Assembly (NCBI GenBank): GCA_020201015.1 | Contig: JAIVHN010000215.1 | Coordinates: 1 to 10,977, forward strand | Direction of reading: 5' to 3' | DNA: 10,977 bases | DNA from: Spirochaeta sp. | GTDB lineage: Bacteria; Spirochaetota; Spirochaetia; DSM-27196; SLAA01 | Shown: positions 1-6,198 of the stretch, piece by piece | How the letters are laid out: each line of letters begins with the position of its first letter | Position numbering within the stretch: the stretch's first letter is position 1 | Translations under genes and position numbers: made by a program | Notes under the pieces: generated by a model | What the model was told of the DNA's origin: nothing | Seen by the model: only the letters and a program-made list of their open reading frames with translations | Database searches by the model: none

Positions 1-333
1 AATGACACCACTGCCGCACCGGATGTTGTCATTGTGTGCCAGGATGATTCGCTCTTAGGCCACTACCACAACCTTGCAGACCAGTTCCGGGCAGCCGGGG
101 TGTCCGCCGAGGTCTATCCCGAGTCCCGCAAAATTCCGGCTCAGTTTGCCTTTGCAGAGAAAAAAGGATCACCGTATGTGGCAATCTGCGGGCAGGCCGA
201 GTACGCAGCAGGTGTACTGAATCTGCGGCGTATAAGCGACCGGACGAATTTCGACGGGTGCAGCCTTGAAAGCGCATGCAACATTATTCGCCCAGGGTCT
301 AGTAGCCCAGGACAACCAAAGGACCAAGCATGA
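1..333 (+). CDS. hisS: Histidyl-tRNA synthetase, C-terminal anticodon-binding domain (5' end outside window)
   Basis: The frame is open from base 1, giving 110 residues before the TGA at 331-333; the catalytic domain lies left of the window. HisRS attaches histidine to tRNA-His in the cytoplasm, and this part is the C-terminal alpha/beta domain that contacts the anticodon. Visible family features are an opening beta strand (DVVIVCQDD), a helix followed by the strand VSAEVYPES, the lysine/phenylalanine helix start (KIPAQFAFAEKKGSPYVAICG) and a following E-x-x-x-G-V segment, which match the HisRS 'Y-x-x-x-x-K-x-x-K-Q-x-x-Y-A-x-x-x-G-x-P' pattern. The last residues (PGSSSPGQPKDQA) are a short non-conserved tail. 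The stop overlaps the start of the downstream helicase gene (ATGA), so the two are probably co-transcribed. A HisZ-like paralogue cannot be fully excluded without the catalytic domain. Confidence 0.8.
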   Translation, partial: NDTTAAPDVVIVCQDDSLLGHYHNLADQFRAAGVSAEVYPESRKIPAQFAFAEKKGSPYVAICGQAEYAAGVLNLRRISDRTNFDGCSLESACNIIRPGSSSPGQPKDQA

Positions 334-2801
334 ACCCACGAGATCTCCCGGTTTACAAAGAACGCGACCGCATTATAGATGCGCTGAAAGACAACCAGGT
401 CATAGTAGTGGAAAGCCCAACTGGAAGCGGTAAGACAACACAGTTGCCGTTGATTCTGCATGAAGCTGGTTTTGCAGAAAACGGAATGATCGGCGTAACT
501 CAACCGCGGCGTATTGCGGCAGTTTCGGTATCGGAGTACATAGCCAAACAGACCAAAACAACAATTCCCGGCCTTGTTGGATACAAGATGCGCTTTGAGG
601 ATAAAACCGAGCGCTCCACGCGAATTAAGGTAATGACCGACGGAATATTGCTACAGGAGCTCAAGGCAGACCCAACGCTTTCACAGTACTCGGTCATTGT
701 AGTAGATGAGGCGCACGAGCGCAGCCTGAACATCGACTTCATTCTAGGCCTACTCAAGCGTGTTCTTGAGATGCGCGAGGGCTTTCGAGTGATTGTTTCC
801 TCGGCAACTATCAACGCCAACATCTTCTCGGAGTACTTCAACCAATGTTTCGTTGTACGGATTGAAACACCGACCTACCCGGTTCAGGTAATTTACGATG
901 CCCCGGCCCAGAACGATTATGACGAGGTCCTTTACAAGGTTTCTGCCGTGATCGAACGCATTATGGAAGAGCGTCGCGAGGGCGATATACTGGTCTTTCT
1001 GTCCGGTGAAAAAATGATTAAAGACTGCATAGCGCTGTTGTCACAACTTCCCTGCCGACGCAAACTTCAACTGGTGCCGCTTTACGGGCGCCTCAGTAGA
1101 GAGGAACAGGACCGCGTCTTTCCGCAACCACCGCGCGGTAAAACGAAGGTGGTGGTTGCCACCAATATTGCCGAAACAAGTATCACTATCGACGGCATAA
1201 CCAGCGTCATTGACTCGGGGCTTGCCAAACTCAATTACTACAACCCGCGCACCTTTACTTCCTCGTTAGTTGAGAACCCTATTTCAAAGGCCTCGGCAAA
1301 TCAGCGTAAAGGACGCGCCGGACGCACGCAGCCAGGCTCCGTATATCGGTTATATCCTAAAGAGGACTTTGACAGCCGAGAATTGTTCACAAAGGAAGAG
1401 ATCTACCGTACCGACCTCTCGGAGGTCGTGCTGCGCATGGCGGAACTCGGCATTACTGACTTCGAGAGCTTTGACTTTATTTCCTCACCGGGGGCGGTAG
1501 GTATTGCTGGTGCGGTTGAGACTCTCAACCTGCTTGGTGCACTTACCCCAGATCATACTCTCTCTAAGATCGGCACCATGATGGTTGCCTTTCCCTTGTT
1601 GCCACGACATTCACGAATGATCGTAGAGGCTATCTACCGGTATCCCGAAGTGTTGGGAGAAATCATAACTGCAGTCTCGTTCCTCACAACCAACGCCCCT
1701 TTTCTGCTACCACCAGGAGAGGAGCTTGCGGCACGAAAAGCGCATCACCGTTACCGAGATCCGCTTGGTGACTTTGTGTCGTACCTGCACCTCTTTTCCT
1801 CGTATCGCAACGCAGAAGACAAGATCAAGTTTTGTGCATCTCGCTACCTTGACGACCGAGCCATGTCCGAGATATCGAATATAAATGATCAGCTCACCGA
1901 CATCGTCTCAGAGTTGGGTGTTCCCATATCTCGCGGCGGAAGCAAGAAAGACTTCCTGTGCGCCGCAGCAGCAGGACTCATCCAGTTCGTCTGTGTGCGA
2001 ACCGGCCGCGACTTCCGGAGCCTGACCGCAGAACGGGTGCAAATTCATCCAGGTAGCGTCATGTTTAAAGAGACTCCACGCTACATTGTTGCCGGAGAAA
2101 TAGTGCGAACCAGCCGGACCTACGCACGCTCGGTCAGTCCCCTTGAAGAGTCGTGGTTGCCGCTCATATCAAAAGAGTTGGCCGAACAGCTTATTTCGTG
2201 GGGCAAGCCGGGTGCCGCGAAAGGCCAGAAATCTAAACGCGACACAAGTATGCAGATTTCCATTGGTGGCGAGGTTTTCGAACTGTCGCAGACGAAAGGC
2301 AAGAAAAAGACCGCATTACTCGACTGGGATAAGCTGTCGAAAGTGTTGCGCAGCGGCAAGCCGACGATACACCCGCAGTACCACAAGCTTAAAGGCAAGC
2401 TGGTGATAGACGGCGACAAAGAGATCTTGGCGGGCGAGACGGTGGCAACCATTATTCGCATTGGCGAGCACATAGACCCTAAACGCGACTATATTCCCCA
2501 GGTTCCACGCAGACAAACCTACTCCGCCAAGCAGCTACCAGAGCTGTGCTCGAACCTTAATCTCATTCTCAAAGCGGCGCCCCTCAAAAAAAGTGCCCGC
2601 TCACTTGGATTTGTAGCGCTCTACTCAAATGAGACCGGTCAGTTCTGGTTCAAACCGGCGCGGAACTTTCACACTGCAGTATCCGAAAGCATTGCAAGTC
2701 TTGAGCTGCTTGCCGACGAACTCGACGAGGACGCTGACTCTGAACTCGTGTCGCAGGTGGGTGTGGTGTACCGTCATCTTGAACAACTGCTTGACACTTA
2801 G
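330..2801 (+). CDS. hrpA: HrpA-type DEAH-box ATP-dependent RNA helicase
   Basis: 823 residues, ATG start inside the hisS stop with an AAAGGA ribosome site 6 bases upstream (318-323). The helicase core is complete: motif I GSGKTT (32-37), Ia TQPRR (57-61), Ib TDG (103-105), motif II DEAH (126-129) followed by ERSLNIDFILG, motif III SAT (158-160), motif V ATNIAETSITID (277-288) and motif VI QRKGRAGR (325-332). The GSGKTTQLP and HERSLNIDFILG wording is that of HrpA and the eukaryotic Prp helicases rather than HrpB. Such enzymes use ATP to remodel RNA or ribonucleoprotein complexes; E. coli HrpA acts on fimbrial mRNA processing and stalled ribosomes. The protein is far shorter than E. coli HrpA (about 1300 residues), and the last 200 residues, after a Lys-rich linker near 625-640, do not resemble the usual HrpA C-terminus to my eye. 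Its coupling to hisS fits a role in translation-related RNA work (inference). Confidence 0.88.
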   Translation: MNPRDLPVYKERDRIIDALKDNQVIVVESPTGSGKTTQLPLILHEAGFAENGMIGVTQPRRIAAVSVSEYIAKQTKTTIPGLVGYKMRFEDKTERSTRIKVMTDGILLQELKADPTLSQYSVIVVDEAHERSLNIDFILGLLKRVLEMREGFRVIVSSATINANIFSEYFNQCFVVRIETPTYPVQVIYDAPAQNDYDEVLYKVSAVIERIMEERREGDILVFLSGEKMIKDCIALLSQLPCRRKLQLVPLYGRLSREEQDRVFPQPPRGKTKVVVATNIAETSITIDGITSVIDSGLAKLNYYNPRTFTSSLVENPISKASANQRKGRAGRTQPGSVYRLYPKEDFDSRELFTKEEIYRTDLSEVVLRMAELGITDFESFDFISSPGAVGIAGAVETLNLLGALTPDHTLSKIGTMMVAFPLLPRHSRMIVEAIYRYPEVLGEIITAVSFLTTNAPFLLPPGEELAARKAHHRYRDPLGDFVSYLHLFSSYRNAEDKIKFCASRYLDDRAMSEISNINDQLTDIVSELGVPISRGGSKKDFLCAAAAGLIQFVCVRTGRDFRSLTAERVQIHPGSVMFKETPRYIVAGEIVRTSRTYARSVSPLEESWLPLISKELAEQLISWGKPGAAKGQKSKRDTSMQISIGGEVFELSQTKGKKKTALLDWDKLSKVLRSGKPTIHPQYHKLKGKLVIDGDKEILAGETVATIIRIGEHIDPKRDYIPQVPRRQTYSAKQLPELCSNLNLILKAAPLKKSARSLGFVALYSNETGQFWFKPARNFHTAVSESIASLELLADELDEDADSELVSQVGVVYRHLEQLLDT

Positions 2802-3832
2802 TCTCGCAGTACCTTATGCAGGATTTCCGCTTCCACCGGAACAAGTTGCGTTTGGCCAACGCCGGACTGAACGACAAAGAATAGGCGCCCGTCCTTGAGC
2901 TTCTTATCATGCCACATGGCCTCTATGAGTTTCTCATGAGATGCTTCAGCATGCAGCCGAAACCCGTATCCGGCAAAGAGGCGTTCAATGCGTTCGCGGT
3001 AAGCTGTCGGCGTAATTCCCAACACTTCACCCAGTCGCGCCGCTCTTACCGTACCCCAGGCAACCGCTTCGCCATGAGTCCAGACCCCAAATCCAGCAAC
3101 CGACTCCAGTGCATGCGCAAAGGTATGTCCCAGATTAAGATAGGCGCGGACACCAGTCTCGGTCAGGTCCTGCTCCACAATACGGCACTTGACTAAGAGA
3201 CCGCGACGAATCACCTCACTCAGAACTTCAGGGCTACGAGCTACAATAGCCCCGTGTTCACGCTCCAGCAGCTCTACCAGACCTTCATCACCGAGCAGGG
3301 CATTTTTAATGGTCTCACCAAGCCCACTATGGAACTCGAGTTCCGGCAAAGAGGCCAGCACCGACGGTGCTACATGCACCTCGGCGGCTGGATAAAAGGT
3401 GCCAACCATATTCTTGTACCCGGCAAAGTTTATACCAGTTTTGCCGCCAAACGCTGCGTCAACCATTGCTAGAAGCGAAGTCGGTGCCAGCACTAAGTGA
3501 CACCCACGCATATACACAGAGGCTGCGAACCCAACCAGGTCGGTAATGACGCCTCCACCTATACCAACAATGGTGTCACCACGCGACAAGCCATGCTCGA
3601 CGCCAGCGTGCAAAATGCTCTCAAGCACCGGCATCGACTTCTCGGACTCACCGGGAGACAGAACCAACCGATGAGCATGAGCGGCCCCACCGCACGACTC
3701 AACTATGTGCTCGGTATTCGAGTCACAGACAACTAACGAGGCGTTGGAGATATTTAAAGGGGAGACAGAGTCATAAAAGACTACATCGGATGAGAAACCA
3801 CCAAGGGTGAAGCTACGTTTTTCTGCATTCAT
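2798..3832 (-). CDS. aroB: 3-dehydroquinate synthase
   Basis: 344 residues from the ATG at 3832. The enzyme converts DAHP to 3-dehydroquinate, step two of the shikimate pathway, using NAD+ and a divalent metal in the cytoplasm. Visible features: the NAD-binding stretch GGGVITDLVGFAA (92-104), YMRG (107-110), PTSLLAMVDAAFGGKTGIN (117-135), and the metal ligands Glu173 (in GLGETIKNA, where most relatives have AEVIK), His236 (NLGHTFAHALE) and His253 (THGEAVAWG). A longer reading from a TTG at 3886 adds 18 residues but overlaps arsR by 47 bases and adds nothing conserved, so I prefer the ATG, 7 bases after the arsR stop. It has no strong Shine-Dalgarno, which suggests translational coupling to arsR. 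It is the last gene of the fmdB-arsR-aroB run and its TAA overlaps the TAG of the converging helicase gene. Confidence 0.93.
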   Translation of the reverse strand: MNAEKRSFTLGGFSSDVVFYDSVSPLNISNASLVVCDSNTEHIVESCGGAAHAHRLVLSPGESEKSMPVLESILHAGVEHGLSRGDTIVGIGGGVITDLVGFAASVYMRGCHLVLAPTSLLAMVDAAFGGKTGINFAGYKNMVGTFYPAAEVHVAPSVLASLPELEFHSGLGETIKNALLGDEGLVELLEREHGAIVARSPEVLSEVIRRGLLVKCRIVEQDLTETGVRAYLNLGHTFAHALESVAGFGVWTHGEAVAWGTVRAARLGEVLGITPTAYRERIERLFAGYGFRLHAEASHEKLIEAMWHDKKLKDGRLFFVVQSGVGQTQLVPVEAEILHKVLRD

Positions 3833-3839
3833 TGCGAGA

Positions 3840-4211
3840 CTATACGGAACCGGAGGACTTATTGGAAGAATAGGCGACCGGAGCAACCGATGTGGCAGGA
3901 TGTTTTCCGCGATGATCTTTTTCCATGAGGTCTATCATCTGCCTAACGAAAGGATCTGCAATAGAGTAGATGCGTCTGTTTCCTTGCACCTCAGACTTTA
4001 CCAGCCCTTTTTCTTTCAGTACCGCCAAGTGCTGCGAAACCACAGGCTGGGGTTGATCAACACATTCCCATAGTTCAGACACACACAGATCATTTTGATG
4101 CGCAATGGTGCACAGTAATGCAAGCCGCAACGGATGTCCACAAACTTTGAGCTTTTGTGCATACTCTGACATTGCCTGCCGAGGAGCAATAGTTCGCGCT
4201 GCTGTGTTCAT
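3840..4211 (-). CDS. ArsR-family winged-helix transcriptional regulator
   Basis: 123 residues, ATG at 4211 with a moderate ribosome site (GTAGGTAG) just upstream. The core is an ArsR/SmtB fold: helix KVCGHPLRLALLCTI (22-36, the usual 'ALGDPTRLRIL' position), helix-turn-helix from about 41 to 70 with recognition helix QPVVSQHLAVLKEKGLV, and wing SEVQGNRRIYSI (73-84). ArsR proteins repress their own operon and release DNA on metal binding, redox change or another ligand. Cysteines at 24, 34, 43 and 50 are available as ligands or redox residues, but the classical ELCVCDL metal motif is not present (here DLCVSELWEC), so the effector is unknown. After residue 100 the tail is basic, then Ser/Ala-rich and probably disordered. 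It sits between fmdB (48-base gap) and aroB (7-base gap from the preferred start), so autoregulation would also affect aroB (inference). An in-frame ATG at 4172 is an alternative start. Confidence 0.85.
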   Translation of the reverse strand: MNTAARTIAPRQAMSEYAQKLKVCGHPLRLALLCTIAHQNDLCVSELWECVDQPQPVVSQHLAVLKEKGLVKSEVQGNRRIYSIADPFVRQMIDLMEKDHRGKHPATSVAPVAYSSNKSSGSV

Positions 4212-4259
4212 GTTCTACCTACTTGCATAAACCTGACCCCTTCACCAATGCGCGTTCCA

Positions 4260-4676
4260 CTACGCCGAGGCAGCCTTGTTAGATGACTCGGCTGAACTTG
4301 AGCCGCCGTCTTTCCCGCTGCTGCCGCTGCTGCTGCCGTGGCCGTTGCCGCTGCTGCCGTTGCCACTGCCGCCGTTGCCCGCACCCGCAGTACCTGCGCC
4401 CGAGGAATTGCTGCCCGACGCCCCGGCGGCCGCAGTGGAAGCTTCGGCCGAAGCAGCCGTGGTTTTGCCAGCCCCAGTACTTGAAGCAGTTTTCTTCTTG
4501 CTATCGTTCACGTAGAAGCCGCTACCCTTGAAGATGATGCCGATTCCTCCACCAACAAGTCTCCGCAGAGACGACTTTCCACAACTTGGACAGACTTCAA
4601 GCGCTGGGGCGGACATGCTCTGGAGCTCTTCAAAGAGATATTTGCAGCTGCTGCATTCGTACTCATAAGTGGGCAT
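4260..4676 (-). CDS. fmdB: FmdB-family zinc-ribbon protein with Gly/Ser-rich tail
   Basis: 138 residues from the ATG at 4676, chosen because FmdB proteins begin MPTYEYEC and a GAGGAG ribosome site lies just upstream; an ATG at 4715 would add 13 residues not seen in the family. Residues 1-60 are the FmdB domain: a zinc ribbon with Cys8/Cys11 and Cys29/Cys32, then the conserved FKGSGFYVND (49-58). FmdB proteins are small putative regulators, named from the formamidase/acetamidase operon; their exact function is poorly known. Residues about 62-138 are low-complexity Ala, Ser, Gly, Asn and Thr with pentapeptide-like GNGGS/GNGSS repeats, longer than in many members; such tails vary greatly between species. 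It is the first gene after the promoter at 4727-4755 and probably leads the arsR-aroB operon. Confidence 0.9.
   Translation of the reverse strand: MPTYEYECSSCKYLFEELQSMSAPALEVCPSCGKSSLRRLVGGGIGIIFKGSGFYVNDSKKKTASSTGAGKTTAASAEASTAAAGASGSNSSGAGTAGAGNGGSGNGSSGNGHGSSSGSSGKDGGSSSAESSNKAASA
4315..4379. repeat. GC-rich in-frame tandem repeat in the fmdB tail
   Basis: A run of gcc/gct/gtt triplets includes two adjacent 15-base units, 4344-4358 and 4359-4373, which differ at two positions, plus a 6-base partial unit at 4374-4379. Read on the minus strand they encode GNG-G/S-S pentapeptides. The unit is a multiple of three, so copy number could change without breaking the frame. This is a local coding repeat, not a mobile element. 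Confidence 0.7.
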
Positions 4677-4682
4677 GTATAT

Positions 4683-4690
4683 GTTCTCCT
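4683..4690 (-). promoter_or_regulatory. Ribosome binding site fixing the fmdB start
   Basis: Minus-strand GAGGAGAA lies a few bases upstream of the ATG at 4676 and inside the 13-residue extension that the ATG at 4715 would add. It supports the shorter start, which agrees with the family's MPTYEYEC N-terminus. Confidence 0.6.
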
Positions 4691-4726
4691 CAACAAAAGG
4701 CAGGATGTACTTCACTGCATAGTCAA

Positions 4727-4755
4727 AATATAGCCTATCTGCATCAGATTGACAA
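4727..4755 (-). promoter_or_regulatory. Sigma-70-type promoter for fmdB-arsR-aroB, with a near-palindrome over the -35
   Basis: On the minus strand, TTGTCA (4755-4750) and TATATT (4732-4727) are separated by exactly 17 bases, in an AT-rich gap between hisF and fmdB. The start of transcription would fall near 4720, leaving a leader of about 44 bases before the fmdB ATG. A 14-base near-palindrome (plus strand ACAATATATACTGT, 4752-4765) overlaps the -35 and could be an operator, possibly for the ArsR protein encoded in the same operon. The promoter match is seen directly; the operator role is inference. Confidence 0.6.
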
Positions 4756-4772
4756 TATATACTGTGAATTGA

Positions 4773-5552
4773 TTACTCTGGTCGGTACCTAAGTCGTACC
4801 GGTAGCCCTGCTGCGTCAAGCTGCTGTTTTATATCGGCTATTGAGTAACTGCCGTAATGCACCATTGAGGCCACCAGAGCCGCGTCGGCCTTCCCCTCAC
4901 TCAGTACCTCCGCAAGGTGCTCAGGTTTACCGGCGCCACCGGAGGCAACCACTGGTATGCCAACCGCCTCGGATATCATTCGCGTTAACGGGATTTCATA
5001 TCCATCCTGGGTTCCGTCGGCGTCAATAGAGTTAAGTACAATCTCTCCGGCACCACGCCGCTCGGCTTCAAGCGCCCAAGCCAGCGCGTCCTTTTCCGTC
5101 GGCGTACGCCCACCGTTAATCACTACTCGATAGCCACTTTTCATGGCCGGATCCCGGGCAGCATCCATTCCCAACACAATACATTGCGCACCAAATGAAC
5201 CCGCACCAGCATCTATTATCCCCGGATTTAGCACAGCCTGACTGTTTACACTCACCTTCTCTGCGCCGGCAAGCAGGACCGCGCGCATGTCCTCAACACT
5301 GCCGATACCCCCTCCAACGCAAAAAGGAACAAAGATGTGTGCGGCAACCCGCTCAACTACATCAATGAAAATTCCACGTTGCTCACTAGAGGCCGTAATA
5401 TCGTAGAACACCAGCTCATCGACACCCTGCTCGTAGTAGAAACGAGCCATCTCGACGGGGTCACCTATATCGACATTGCCTTGAAATTTAATGCCTTTGG
5501 TCGTTTTTCCGTCGCGAACATCCAAGCAGACGACGAGTCGTTTCTCCAGCAT
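4773..5552 (-). CDS. hisF: Imidazole glycerol phosphate synthase, cyclase subunit
   Basis: 259 residues, a full-length (beta-alpha)8 barrel. With HisH-derived ammonia it converts PRFAR to imidazole glycerol phosphate and AICAR, joining histidine and purine synthesis. The two catalytic aspartates stand at Asp11 (CLDVRDGK) and Asp130 (LGMDA), the same numbers as in Thermotoga HisF. Phosphate-binding loops are VGGGI (79-83), NSIDADGT (174-181) and ASGGAGKP (203-210), and ELVFYDITASSE (46-57) is typical. The sequence IKFQGNVDIGD replaces the more common 'xxFRNLRDAGD', a variant I associate with HisF of some anaerobes and spirochaetes (from memory). The start is set by AAGGAG about 6 bases before the ATG. 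It follows hisH with a 22-base gap and appears to be the last gene of its run. I see no hairpin terminator behind it. Confidence 0.95.
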   Translation of the reverse strand: MLEKRLVVCLDVRDGKTTKGIKFQGNVDIGDPVEMARFYYEQGVDELVFYDITASSEQRGIFIDVVERVAAHIFVPFCVGGGIGSVEDMRAVLLAGAEKVSVNSQAVLNPGIIDAGAGSFGAQCIVLGMDAARDPAMKSGYRVVINGGRTPTEKDALAWALEAERRGAGEIVLNSIDADGTQDGYEIPLTRMISEAVGIPVVASGGAGKPEHLAEVLSEGKADAALVASMVHYGSYSIADIKQQLDAAGLPVRLRYRPE

Positions 5553-5574
5553 TTTTCTCTCCTTAGGATGGGCC

Positions 5575-6198
5575 CTACAAGTTCCGTTCCGGATCCCAGT
5601 ACAAGAAATTACTCAGAAGCTTTAGTCCGTACTCACCGGACTTCTCGGGATGAAACTGCGTTGCCGCGAGATTACCTGCAATCAGACCACAGCAAAACTT
5701 CTCCCCGTACTCACTTTCACAGAGTACCAGGTCTGCCCGCAACGGCTGAGTATAGTATGAATGAACAAAGTAGAATGATGTGCCCTGCGGAATGCCGCGA
5801 AACAGTGAATGTCCAGCTTGGTAGCTCACCTGATTCCACCCCATGTGCGGCACCTTCAGCCCGCGTTCCTTAGGAAAGCGCACCGATGCTCCCGGCACGA
5901 TGCCGAGGCAGTCGACATTACCTTCCTCGGACCGTTCGAGCACAATCTGCGAACCAAGGCAAATTCCAAGCACCGGGTCCCCGCGCGAGACAAACTCGCG
6001 TATGACTGCATCTAGTCCACGACTGCGAAGAACCCGCATAGCCGAGGAGGCATCACCAACGCCTGGAAAGACCAGCCGGTCGGCGCTAAGGAGCTCCTCC
6101 GGGTCGGCACTGACAAATTGATCCGCCCCCAGATACGCGAGAGCGGTTTGAACGCTCTTAAGATTTCCTGCGTCGTAGTCAACAACTCCTACCTTCAT
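5575..6198 (-). CDS. hisH: Imidazole glycerol phosphate synthase, glutamine amidotransferase subunit
   Basis: 207 residues, usual length. This class I glutamine amidotransferase hydrolyses glutamine and passes ammonia to HisF. The catalytic triad is visible: nucleophile Cys80 in GICLGSQ, His183 and Glu185 in QFHPEKSG. Other family marks are the N-terminal VVDYDAGNLKSV (5-16), FPGVGDASSAM (44-54), KVPHMGWNQ (115-123) and YFVHSYY (143-149). The ATG overlaps the TGA of the preceding unknown gene (ATGA), and a strong GAGGAGG ribosome site 7 bases upstream lies within that gene's last codons, so translation is probably coupled. No other his biosynthetic gene is present in the window, so the rest of the pathway must lie elsewhere if it exists. 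Confidence 0.95.
   Translation of the reverse strand: MKVGVVDYDAGNLKSVQTALAYLGADQFVSADPEELLSADRLVFPGVGDASSAMRVLRSRGLDAVIREFVSRGDPVLGICLGSQIVLERSEEGNVDCLGIVPGASVRFPKERGLKVPHMGWNQVSYQAGHSLFRGIPQGTSFYFVHSYYTQPLRADLVLCESEYGEKFCCGLIAGNLAATQFHPEKSGEYGLKLLSNFLYWDPERNL

Noticed and set aside
3832..3886. Longer aroB start at the TTG 3886
   Set aside because: It overlaps arsR by 47 bases and adds a Pro-rich stretch not expected in AroB; the ATG at 3832 gives a normal length.
4276..4515. Leu/Pro-rich plus-strand open frames opposite fmdB
   Set aside because: The composition is a by-product of the Gly/Ser repeat read from the other strand; no start signal of note.
5337..5873. 178-codon plus-strand open frame across hisF and hisH
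   Set aside because: It is antisense to two well-supported genes with all catalytic residues; the translation looks random.
4773..6198. HisH/HisF paralogues of a surface-sugar pathway (WbuY/WbuZ-like amidotransferase pair)
   Set aside because: No sugar or LPS genes are near, and both proteins match true IGP synthase motifs, including Asp11/Asp130 and the complete triad.
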